Shown here in pieces: positions 22,501 through 34,192 of a stretch of DNA of 64,000 nucleotides. The stretch's first letter is position 1; each line of letters opens with the position of its first letter. The stretch covers positions 2,606,001 to 2,670,000 of the forward strand of contig CP084613.1 in the NCBI GenBank assembly GCA_025917655.1. Direction: 5' to 3'. The stretch is from Chlorella sorokiniana. Lineage: Eukaryota; Chlorophyta; Trebouxiophyceae; Chlorellales; Chlorellaceae. Both the position numbers and the translations under genes were made by a program. The notes under the pieces are model-generated. The model worked only from the letters and a program-made list of their open reading frames with translations. It did not search any database and had not been told where the DNA came from.

Positions 22501-23365
22501 CCATGGGCCGCCATGTTTGTCCTGGCCTGGTTCCTGGCCACCCTGTCCTTCCAGCTCTGCTGCCCGCTCGAGTACCAGCCTGCCGGCTTCCATGTTCCCA
22601 GCTGGCTCATGCCCTGGCTTCCGTCCTTTGCCTTGTCGTTGCTCATCTTCAGGTGAGGCCCCAGCCGGGGCAGGCCACGACTAGGGCCAGGCATGGTCAC
22701 AGCCAAGCTTCGCCTGCATGTGCGGGGTGTCCCTGCACCAGCACCTGAGTCTGGCCCTGCTGTTGCCGAGGCTGCAGCGTCGGCACTCTGCCCCGGGCTG
22801 ACTACTGGAAGGTTGGCTTCTACTTCATTGGGCTGCTCATAGTCTACTTGCTCTACTCGCTGCCCATGAGCTACATCAAGCACAGCCGCGTGGACTCGAG
22901 CGCGGACGAGGATCTCAAGTGCGCTTGCTGCTTCCTGCTGCAGTCCAGCTTTTTGGCTCCCTCTTCGCAGTATCGGTGCGCGGTGATTTGCAGCCAGTTC
23001 AGTGGTTCCTCCTTGTTGGCCTGCCAACCCCCCGCAGAACCGTTGAACTGGCTTATGTGAACGGCCTGTGGCAGCCAGCACGGCTTGGGCCGCTGTATCC
23101 CACAGGAGCCCTGAACCCGGCAGCATCTGCTCACAAGTCAGGGCCCAAGCAGGACTTGGGGATGAGCGGCAGTACGGGTCTCACCTATAAGCCCAGTGCA
23201 CAGTCGTCGAGCGGCAGGCCCCAAGCCGGCGACAGGCCTGGCCGAGCGCGCGCGCAGCGTGTAGCTCAAGTGAAGCAGCAGCGGCAGTCGCAGCGGCTTG
23301 ACCCCCTGGGCCACGCTCTGCCACCTGTGCACGTTGAACCTTTCAATGGGTACGAAAGACACTGA
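19551..23365 (+). CDS. Cationic amino acid transporter (CAT family, APC superfamily), copy 1
   Basis: Membrane permease for basic amino acids at plasma membrane or vacuole. Start at 19551 (MIGQSVSSKVLLQEYWEALR). Conserved CAT blocks appear in order: SLRKAFGGLDLWLLGLGI, AELCTEYPVSGGAFSY, FGEFPAFVTLSGLLLEYALG then MAAVARGFSSYLATL, FDAIGNAAEEARD, LEWMQYIVSLAALAGIVTAL, LFSLSRIVMAASRDWMLPPF, ARISPRTQTPLMAQM, then helices around CCPLEYQP and YLLYSLPMSYIKHSRVDSS. The hydrophilic tail ends at TGA 23363-23365; a TGTAA lies at 23376. About 14 exons. A frame change near 20443, at a run of five C, separates LVGADPEAP from FRVQGEAQGFDVM and is probably a length error. Paired with copy 2 downstream. Confidence 0.87.
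21478..21688 (+). repeat. Near-identical exon patch shared with transporter copy 2
   Basis: 211 bases match 26391-26601 with two differences. The identity runs from the exon encoding WMQYIVSLAALAG about 20 bases past the splice donor (GTGGGC) into the intron, while flanking exons of the two genes differ strongly. Confidence 0.88.
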
Positions 23366-23559
23366 GAAGCGTGTCTGTAATCAAATGATGGGGACACGCC
23401 TGGGGGAAAGTGAGCGCTCCACATTCTACCAGCTTTGTAGCGTGCCCGGCGTCCATCGGAGCGCATCGTGGATAGCCAGGCAACAGCATGTGCCTTGCAT
23501 CATGAGTCTGAGTTTTTGCGACATTGTTACACTAAATTCAACTGTCCTTGTTCAACAAT

Positions 23560-24195
23560 TGAGGGATTTAATTAGTGCTCCTTGGGTGTGCATTGGGTGC
23601 CATGTCACCCAAGGCGACAGCTGGACCGTTTAACTTGGGCCCCCTTGGGTCCCCGCCTTGGGTAGTTGGCTTAGGGTACCACCACCCGAACTCTAGGTGT
23701 TCCCCTTGGGTTGACGTGGAGGCGCGGCCAAAATCGTGTTTCTAAAACAGGTTCTAATCACCCTCCGCTCGCTTTCACTTTTCAAGTCTTGACCGTTGGT
23801 GCTCGACCGAGGGGCTATCGCCGCCAATGCAGCTGGTTTTGGGCTAGGGACTTTCAGGCCTTGCTGTTCCTATGCTGGAGGCATGCAGCAGTCCTCGGGA
23901 GGGCCAGTTGGGTTGTTTTGAGGATTTGTGCGGTGCAATGCGTCTCGATCGTGCCCCACTTCCTCGCCCCTCCCTCCCTGAACCATCAATCGCTTGCTGC
24001 GACTTCAAACGACTTTATTGGGCCAGCAGACTAAAATGAAAGGCGAAAGAAGCGGTTGGGATGCCGGTCACGCGGGGTTGGGACTGACCCAAGGCGCTAA
24101 TCGAACGGAGCTCCCCTTGGGTGCACGATTTCGCCCAAGCCGGCTGATGTCAGCAACGGTCACCCAATGCGAAAAGTCAATAATTAAATCCCTCA
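23560..24195. mobile_element. Candidate MITE-like element with 15-bp terminal inverted repeats
   Basis: The segment starts TGAGGGATTTAATTA (23560-23574) and ends with its exact reverse complement (24181-24195). Both ends are flanked by AAT (23557-23559 and 24196-24198), a possible 3-bp target duplication. A second, looser inverted block (GCATTGGGTG) sits 16-26 bases further in on each arm. Several CTTGGGT / ACCCAAG words recur inside. There is no transposase-like frame, so it would be non-autonomous. It fills most of the 1.1-kb gap (23366-24475) between the two transporter genes and ends about 280 bases upstream of the start of copy 2. A superfamily cannot be named. Confidence 0.6.
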
Positions 24196-24475
24196 AATCG
24201 ACGTTGTGTCACTCATATTGTTTTTGCGGCCCGCCCAAGTGCCAGGGGCGGATAGGAAATTTCGGAAAGCGATCGCTGTTGTGAGTCCAATAGGCCCATT
24301 GAATGCTGCTATGCGCTCAGGCCCCTTACTCAAACTTGAACCCTGGCGCTTGCATTGTCCTCTTGCAAACCGTGCAGTTTCAGCACAGCATAAAAAGAAA
24401 TTGTTGTCGACACACTTTGATGGCCTCATCTGCAGGCACGCGTTCCGCGGCCTGCTCACCGCCGCCCTATGGGCC

Positions 24476-27400
24476 ATGGCCCTTATGCGGGAGTACTGGG
24501 CCGCGCTGCTCCAAACGCCCGAAATTTTCCGTAGGGTGGCGTTCAAACGCACGCTTGAGGAGGAGCTGCAAGAGGTCTGAACTCCCGTGCATGCCGTGCT
24601 GCATTTGCGCTGCAGCAGCGTCGTTCTGTTTGCTGGCCTGGGAGTGCCCACCACACTCCTTATTACCATCACCATGCAGGCCCTATTGCGCGGCAGCCTG
24701 CGCAAGGCATTTGGCGGCATAGATTTGTGGTTGCTGGGACTGGGGATTGTTGTTGGTGGAGGTTGGGCACAGCTGACGGGAGTCGTGGCACAGCAGTATG
24801 CTGGGTAAGCAGCTGGCCGCGCTTGTGGGATACTGGCGCTCTTCTGGTCGGCATGACAAACACCGTGCATGCCACCCCTACTGCAGCCCGTCTGTCATTC
24901 TGAGCTACCTGTTGGGCGGTGTGGCCATGCTGCTGGCGGCAGCCTGCTTCGCCGAGCTGTGTATTGAGTACCCTGTCTCTGGAGGCGCCTTTTCCTACGC
25001 TATGGTGAGTCTGGTTGTGGCAGGGTTCAAGCTGAGTGGAGGAGCCTCGCTAGAGGTGTGTGTGGTTGGGCATTCTCTACCCTCCTCACCGTCACCGATG
25101 CCATGCAGCCCTTGCCCCTGCCTAGCCAGCCCATACTTCCCTGCTGACCTCTGCCCTGCACAGACCAACTTTGGCGAGCTCCCCGCCTTCCTGACCCTGG
25201 GAGGCCTGCTGCTGGAGTACGCGCTGGGCATGGCGGCGGTGGCCCGCGGCTTCTCTCGCTTCCTCGCTCGCCTGTGCAATGTGTCGCCAACGCTGTTTGT
25301 GGTGGAGCTGTGGCAGTGCCCCGCAGGCTACACCGTGGACGCCGCCGACGTGGCCACCAACTCGGACGGAGCGCGCGTGCAGGCCCCCACAGCGTGCTTC
25401 TTTTCCCACTCATTCGACTGCATGGCGGCTGGAGTAGTGCTCCTGGCCAGCGTGCTGCTGAGCCTGGGCGCTCGCGCCTCTGCCCTTTTCATCTCGTGTG
25501 AGTAGGGCTGGGATGCCGCGGCCCGGCAGTACTGATAAAGGCAAGGCCTTGCAGCAGCCATGCCCCCACCCCCCAACAATTATTTGCAAACCATGCCACC
25601 AGCGCCATACCCCCACATACACGCCAGCATGCATCTCTGGTCAACAGGCTCCTGGTGCTCTCCGCCATGTTTGCCCTGCAGTGGCAACGGTGGTGAAGCT
25701 GGCTTTGCTCGTAGTGGTGATAGTAGTGGGGTTTACACGCGCAGGGCCCACCTGCGTCGACCAGCTCGCCCCCTGCTGCATGGCGGACGACAGTGCGCCG
25801 CCCGGTACCCCGATTACTGCTCCCGCACCTTTGCACAGTTCTGCGACGTGCAGAGCCCGCCCTTGAGCGGGCCCTCCCACCCCTTCTTTGACACCGACTT
25901 TGCTGCCAATGGCGTCTTCCTAGGCGCCGCCGCTCTCTTCTTCACCTTCACAGGCATGGATGCGGTGTGCAACGCGGCGGAGGAGGTGTGTGGGCCGTGT
26001 TGGCAGGCTAAGCCAATGGAGCGTGGGTGTCGAGCATGCTGGGCCTACAGAATTTGTGAGCTTGATGGCTGGTCGACCGTGCAAGTTTCCCTCTGTGCGC
26101 CGCTTGTGCCATGTCCCGGCAGGTCCGCAACTTGGATCACCTGCCGTGGGCGTTGGTGGGCACCGTGGGCACCACCCTGGTTCTCTACGTTCTGTTGGCA
26201 GCAGTCCTAATGCTCACGGCGGCACCTAATGCATCCAAGGCCCATGCTCCCTCCCAATGAACCGTACCTCACCTTTCATCACGGCCTTCACCGAGCTGCA
26301 GGGTGAGATGCTTGGAACGTGGCTCCCGCTGCTCTGTAGCCCCGAGGCTTGCAGCAACGTGTTCTCGCGCTGCACTTTTTAGGCCTCAAGTGGATGCAGT
26401 ACATTGTGTCGTTGGCGGCGCTGGCGGGCATCGTCACCGCCCTCACTGTGGGGCTCTTCTCGCTGTCGCGCATCGTCATGGCTGCGAGCCGCGACTGGAT
26501 GCTGCCACCCTTCCTGGCCCGCATCTCGCCGCGCACCCAGACGCCGCTGGTGGCGCAGATGGTGTTTGGCACAATCATCGGTGGGCTGCTTGCCATGGCT
26601 GCTTGACCGTTGCCAACCGGTCGCACAGCGGACCTGCTGCCTTCATCGCTGGGGCACTCAGGCCAGCCCCCACCCCCTTCATGTGTGCACCGCTACCAAA
26701 TGAACAAGCCCGAACCCTGATCTACTTCTCCAGCTTCTTCTTTTCCTGCTCTCTTTCAGCCCTGCTGGCCATGCTGGTGGAGGTGCAGCTAAGCACGACC
26801 CTGGTGTCCTTTGGGGCCCTGGTCGCCCTCTGGATAACGTGCAATGTGCAGCTGTTTCGCCGGTACTACCCAGGGGTGCAGATGCGCTTCAACCGGTAAG
26901 GGCTGGGCGGAACGTGGGCAGGAGCGGCCTGTGCTCTTCCGTGTAGCCGCTGCCAAGGCAGGCGTGCTTTGGACGGCGTTGCTTGGCCTGAGCACCTGCC
27001 ACTGCTCCTGACGGGCGCAGTCAGTACCTGCCAACAGTGCAGGCGACCTACCAGGCCCCCTTGCCCACCACTCCCCTTTCCCTCCCTCCCCACCACCCAC
27101 CCGCAAGGTATGGCATGGTTGAGGTAGCTCCCACAGTACATGTGGGCAGCTGGATGCCTGGACGCCACCTGCCGCCAGGAGTGAGGCGGGCGCTGGTCCT
27201 GGTCCACCTGGCGTTGATCAATGCGGCCTGTCTTGGTGAGAGGGGCTGCAGGTTGGCTGTGGTCCCAGGCCAAGCTTGAGGCCTGGGGTTGGCCGCAAAT
27301 CATGCACGCGTTCACTCCCCTCCGGCCACCCCCGGCCCCCCTCCCCGGGCGCGTCGCACACCTCAGCCCTGTGTTTCTACCATCAGCCCCTGATGGCGCT

Positions 27401-28440
27401 GCAGGCCTCGCTGTGTACTATGCTGTGGTCACAAACACCAACACTTGCCTTGCCGACACGGATGAGCTGGCGTACGTGGCGCCGCCGTCGAGCGCTCCCG
27501 CGCTGCAGCCCGCGATGCAGCCCTTGTCAGCGCCGCCGCCGCCGCTGACCACCAGCAACTACGACTACGGGTCGTCTGGGGAGCTGTTCCTGCAGGAGGG
27601 CTTCACCCTGGAGCGCTCCACTCGTGGCACCCAGTGGTTTGCCCTGGCCTGGTTCCTGGCCACCCTGTCCTTCCAGCTCTGCTGCCCCCTCGAGTACCAG
27701 CCGGTGGCACATCCCTTGGTGGCTCATGCCCTGGGTTCCCTCCGCTGCAATCGCGCTCGTCCTCTTCTGGTGCGTGCTGGGCATGAATGCTTGACCGAGG
27801 GGTGGCTTGTGTGCCGCCCTGGCCGCGCTGGGACCGTGTGGCTCAGCCTCCTGCCGCTCCGCGCATGCAGCGTGGGGGCGCTCAACAACCACGACGACTT
27901 TTGGAAATGTGCCGTTTTCTTCACTGTCATGTTGGCCGTCTACCTGCTCTACTCGCTGCCCATGAGCTACATCAAGCACAGCCGCGTGGACTCGAGCGCG
28001 GACGAGGACCTTCGGTGGGCTGGGCCTGTGAGGGGAGTGGCGCACACATGGCCGCTTTGGGGGTGTCGCGCTCTGCGTCCTAAGCTCCTCCAGCACTCTT
28101 TCTCACCCCACTGCCGGCACAGTGTGAGCCGGCAGGTTTCCCACCTTCTGGCGCGAGTCCTTTCCTGCTTGCCGCCCCTTCCTTCCCTGACCGCGTGCGC
28201 AGTGTGGTAGAGCTGGCGTACATCAAGGGCCAGTGGCAGCCCGCACGGCTGGGATACCCATGGCTTGCCTACCCCGGTGCAGGCCCTAACGGGTCCCGCA
28301 ACGTCAGCAGCGACCTAGGCCAGTCAGGCCTTTTGCCTGACGCTGCAAAGCATAGCAGCCGCAGCCTGACAACGATGCTGGGCAAGGTGTCAAGCAGAAC
28401 TAAGATGCCGCCGCCACAGGGGCACTTGCCACCGAGCTGA
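24476..28440 (+). CDS. Cationic amino acid transporter (CAT family), copy 2
   Basis: Tandem paralogue of copy 1 with the same exon order. Start taken at 24476 (MALMREYWAALLQTPEIFRR); the frame is open further upstream, so the start is tentative. Blocks: SLRKAFGGIDLWLLGLGI, AELCIEYPVSGGAFSY, FGELPAFLTLGGLLLEYALG then MAAVARGFSRFLARL, a Cys-containing loop around VELWQCPAGYTVDAADV, FTFTGMDAVCNAAEE, VRNLDHLPWALVGTV, KWMQYIVSLAALAGIVTAL, VEVQLSTTLVSFGALVAL, YLLYSLPMSYIKHSRVDSS, and the tail ELAYIKGQWQPARLGYP ... QGHLPPS to TGA 28438-28440. A frame change near 27715 separates YQPVAHPL from WLMPWVPSAAIALVLF. The extracellular loops are longer than in copy 1, so substrate range may differ. Confidence 0.87.
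26391..26601 (+). repeat. Near-identical exon patch shared with transporter copy 1
   Basis: Partner of 21478-21688. Shorter patches also match: 25203-25255 with 20350-20402, 27643-27702 with 22521-22580 (one difference), and 27945-28008 with 22849-22912 (no difference seen). Confidence 0.88.
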
Positions 28441-28688
28441 CTTGTGGTATCCGGACAGTCTGGTTTTAAGTTGTGCATTTCATTTAGTCAGGCTGCTATT
28501 CCAGTATGCGTGAGTACAGGCGCAGACTATGCTACATGTAGTGCGAATGGGAGAAGGGAGCGCTTTGGGAAAAAAAAAGTCCTAAGCTGCTGCAGGAAGC
28601 TGCTGCCAAGGTTGCGTTGCACAAGCAAACTTGCAGACAGAAACTTACGCCTGCAAAATGAGGAGGTTGGAGCAGTGACAGCCCAACA

Positions 28689-29786
28689 TCAGGCTTGCTG
28701 CGCATGTGCTTGAGTCCACTGCCGTGCTGTATTCATAGCGTCAGCCTCGTTTGTTTTCCAGTGGCGCGCAATGTTCTCGTCCAGGGGGTCGTCAGGGTTG
28801 GGGGCACTCATGAGGGCCTGGATGCTGCATTACGCAGGCAGGATGTGACTTGAGCAGCAGTAACAAAGCAACACCACCGCCATGGCCGCGCACTAGCCCG
28901 GCTTCCCACCTGAGCAGCACGGTCCGAATCTGCAGTGCCGGGCTCCACTTGTCCTTCAGGATGTCCAGGCAAATGCGGCCAAGCTTGTCCACGTTTGGGT
29001 GGTAGATCTTTGTGAGGAAGCGCACCTTGGGTGCCGCCATAGGGTAGTCCTCTGGCAGGAACAGCTCAAGCTTGAATACCCCGCCTACAAGGGGTGGTGG
29101 TGGGGTGAGGAGGCGAGATATGCACGTTTGGAATTGGCAACAGAGCAATATGCAAACATGCTGAAGCCCTTCACAGCTCAATGACAGGGTCTGTGGCGGC
29201 AGCCACCACTTCACAGCGCACGGGATATTGAGCTTCAACCTGCGCGAAAGCAAAGCAACCTGCCAACGGGTATCCTGGCCTGCTAGGGGCTATTGCTTAC
29301 CCTGATATGGTGAGGAGTCGGGTCCCAAGATGATCACATTAAAATAGCGCTGCAAGAATGAAAACGTGAGTGTTGTCGACTTACGAAACACGCTTGGTGA
29401 TGGTGATACAACCATGGGGACCATAATAACTATCCAAGTGTTTGCCATGAGAAAAGCAAAACTATGCATGAAAGGGCTAATGCGCACTGCTGCTACAAGT
29501 GCTTGGCGGGGTGGGGCGGGCGCCGGTCAAGGCAGGCTCACCAGGTTATCCTCGCTGGGGGCGGCGCTGATTCCAGGCACAGGCTCACTCAACAAGCGCT
29601 GGGTCTCCTGCTGGCCAGAACACGACAAATCAGCAGCGATCGAGGCAGGAAAAGGCAGCTGAGTCGCGGTTCGCGAGAGACACCCTACACAATTTTATCA
29701 ATACGAGTCCCGCTTTGTATTGGCAATGAGCAACAGGGCACCCGACCAACCTTTATAATGCGGCGCGGTAGCTGACTGCTGTCCAT
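28689..29786 (-). CDS. UBC13: Ubiquitin-conjugating enzyme E2 N (UBC13)
   Basis: E2 that, with a UEV partner, builds Lys63-linked ubiquitin chains in DNA-damage tolerance and signalling. Exons on the minus strand: [49 protein letters not shown], then [20 protein letters not shown] and [20 protein letters not shown] with the catalytic Cys, [14 protein letters not shown], and a last exon with [20 protein letters not shown] ending AQQA, TGA 28689-28691. About 152 residues, the usual length. The HPN motif and the NPDDPL segment are both present. No frame breaks. Start codon is unambiguous. Confidence 0.97.
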
Positions 29787-30062
29787 GGCCGTCAAGCAGC
29801 ACGTGCCAAATCAGACAGGTACTATACGTTCGCTTGGGCACGTTAGTTGCGTCGGTGCTTGCTCCTACGGGAGTGGGAGTACAAGAAGCAGGACACGCCC
29901 AAGCTCTTCACACACATGCCCCACAGGAGTTTGATGCGAGCTATTAGAGTTGGATCGCTCCAAGCATTCGAATAGGACTTACTCCATTCACCAAGCTGTC
30001 CGAGTGCACCTCTCGCCCTCCCAAATAGCGCTTCACTGCAGCGAGTTGCAGCAAGCAGCAGC
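29787..30062. promoter_or_regulatory. Bidirectional promoter between UBC13 and the small membrane-protein gene
   Basis: 276 bases separate the two divergent start codons, so both promoters and both 5' UTRs must share this space. No TATA box was obvious at a fixed distance on either side. Confidence 0.55.
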
Positions 30063-30715
30063 ATGGGCGGAGGAGGAGGCGATCTGCACGTACCAAAGGG
30101 TGAGAGGGCCCGCCTGTAGCCCTGTAGCGGGCGAGCTGCACCCGCCTTGTGCCAGGCTGCGCAAACAAGCTGTGCATTATGTGTGGGTTCGTATGGCCTC
30201 AACTGCATAACAGTATCTTGTAACGGCTTAAAGGGAGGTTTGATGCTTTGCATGCAAAGTGCAAGCACAGTGCACACCGTGCAATTCTGCACATGGCTTG
30301 GTTGCAGGGCTGTGGTCACCAGCTGGTGGCTTCTACGCAGACCCCAAGAAATGGCGACGCAACACCCTAGTTGCTGCAGCGTGAGTGCCCGTACCGCAGT
30401 TGCAAGCGTAGGAGGAAATCCTAGTCGCCTGCTGTCCATATGTGTGACAAGTGTTTTAACATGCCTCACATGTATTCGATGCTCTGCATGCAGAGCCATC
30501 GCGTCCATAGCTTACCTTGCATTCAATCAAAGCATCAAAATGGAGAACCGCCATGCCAGGGTTAGTGCCAGGAAAAAAGTGTCCCTAGTGCATCACCCAG
30601 TTGAGCACGTATCTTCGTCGTAACACTGCCTTTGTCCATCATTGATGTGCAGCCTCATGGTCCCATTGTCAGCGAGCGCTGGTACACCGAGAGAAATTTC
30701 CCTCAGCGGCCATGA
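30063..30715 (+). CDS. Small single-span membrane protein, 79 residues, four exons
   Basis: Found by splicing, not by an open frame. Four short exons join in phase with GT/AG borders: MGGGGGDLHVPK from 30063; LWSPAGGFYADPKKWRRNT then LVAA after the acceptor at about 30308; AIASIAYLAFNQSIKMENRH then AR after 30492; and HGPIVSERWYTERNFPQRP from about 30652 to TGA 30713-30715. The product has a Gly-rich start, a Trp/Lys/Arg-rich stretch, one hydrophobic segment (TLVAAAAIASIAYLAF) and a polar tail. That layout recalls small accessory subunits of mitochondrial complex I, but I cannot name a specific subunit. The coherent phases and composition make it very likely a real gene. Confidence 0.7.
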
Positions 30716-31306
30716 CACTGGAGACCAGGGCCAGAATCATATCCTGCTCCGCATCTCTTGCCCAACATGCCAGTGGTGCAGGCTGGTAGGACATGGTTGG
30801 TGACTTGGTTGGACATACAGGCTGAACTTGAACATGTACTTGATCGAGGGAATGTTTTGTTCCTGTAAACAATAATAGAAACCCCGCCCTGCCACTTGGG
30901 GGTGGCTGCTCAGCCCCCTCGGCGCCACTCACGGGATTCCCTGTCTTAAGCTTTGCGTGAGATATAATGATGAAACAATCGTTTCTTGATCGATGATCGA
31001 AAGACCCGTGGCCGAGCGGTGCGAGGGGTGTTGGGCACCCTGTGAACGCTGCGGGCGTGGAGATGGATTACAGCACTCAGACTGTCGTCTATATTGCACC
31101 AGTTCATATCGGAGTTTATATTGAGCACAGAAAGCAGCAGCTGAAATCATCGTCCGCTTTCCAGCGTGCCCATCTTTGCCCGCCCTCCGGGCCCCTAGGC
31201 GGCTGCAGACTTTGTGATTGCTATTTCCCTGCATTAGGGAGCCAGCGCAGCCATTCCTGGGCCTGAAGCAGCGCACTCGCACCCCGGCCCCACCCTCCTG
31301 CGCACA
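30716..31306. other. 3' UTR of the small gene and 14-3-3 upstream region
   Basis: Includes an AT-richer part (30960-31130). On the minus strand a fragment reading EQNIPSIKYMFKFSLYVQPS follows an acceptor-like TTGTTTACAG at about 30868, but no partner exon could be joined. The 14-3-3 promoter should lie at the right end. Confidence 0.4.
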
Positions 31307-33259
<1,953 letters not shown>

Positions 33260-34192
33260 GCGGCACGGCAGACGCAGGGCCATACCGCAGCAGGTTGACG
33301 CACCAGCAGCGGCCCGCCCTGCAGCGCTTGCCATGCAGCAGCAGCAATGCACAGCATGCGTATGGCAAGCACATCAGCGAATTCCGTACGTTGAGCATGT
33401 CTGCTGTTCCTGCTGGCTCTCAGTCCGCAATGCGGCACTGCCCCTGCTGTGTTTGCAAGCAGCTTGGGGCTGGTGCTGAGCAAGGCAGCACTTCATACCG
33501 AGTATGTACAGCTGCGAGTGTGGGCTCTGACTGAAAATACCTGCTCCACGTTCTCCCCTCCCTATCCAGTGACAGAGCTTTCTGCCTGACACTGCCTCTG
33601 CCCTCACTAGGCTTCTCAACTTTGCTTCTTTGTATACACTGGAAACGTTGCTTTTCCAGCCGCCATTCAAGCTGAGCCGTCATGTTCCCAAGGACGCGTG
33701 TTGTCATCACACAGCATATTGCCGTCAGGTCTGTACTGAGGATCGCTACACTGCTGCGTCTGCCTCTATGTGGTATTTCACCTCAATAATCTCAACGGCA
33801 GCATCCTCCCATTCTTCACAATGGGGTCGTTGATTTGAGGGTAGCGGAAGCGAGTGCTAGTGGGTAGTGAGGTGGGTTGGGTGGGCTAGGTGGCAGCGTA
33901 CAACCAGCACTGAGACAGCATCAACAGCAGCTCCCAGGATTGTGACCTTGTTGGCCAGGAGGGCCCTTGGATGGCCAACAGAGTGAGCACAATGGCTCCA
34001 CCAAATGGGTCAGCTAGTTCAGGCGTGCAAGTGGTGGAAAGGAAACGAAAACAGTCCCAGATGCGATACAAGAAAAATGATCTAGCAAGTGAGCTGCCAT
34101 ACGGCGATGTTGAGTTGAGAGGGTTGGTGATGTGGCAACGCTGGCGCAAGGTGGGCTTGTGCCAGGCGCTGCCTGCCGGGTGTGGGTGCTGC
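33260..34192. other. Convergent intergenic region, 14-3-3 and AMT1
   Basis: 930 bases between two converging stops; contains both 3' UTRs. Open frames on either strand have no family-like content and no matching splice context. I see nothing else in it. Confidence 0.5.

Noticed and set aside
29843-30508. A 221-codon open frame on the minus strand
   Set aside because: It runs antisense to the spliced exons of the small membrane-protein gene and across the UBC13 upstream region; the phased + strand exons explain the sequence better.
30737-30928. Minus-strand fragment EQNIPSIKYMFKFSLYVQPS after an acceptor-like TTGTTTACAG
   Set aside because: No upstream exon in a compatible phase and no downstream donor could be found, so a gene cannot be supported.
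30998-31020. GTGGCCGAGCGGT, which looks like the D-arm of a tRNA-Ser or tRNA-Leu
   Set aside because: No anticodon stem, no T-arm GGTTCGAATCC-like sequence and no closing acceptor stem follow. It is a chance match.
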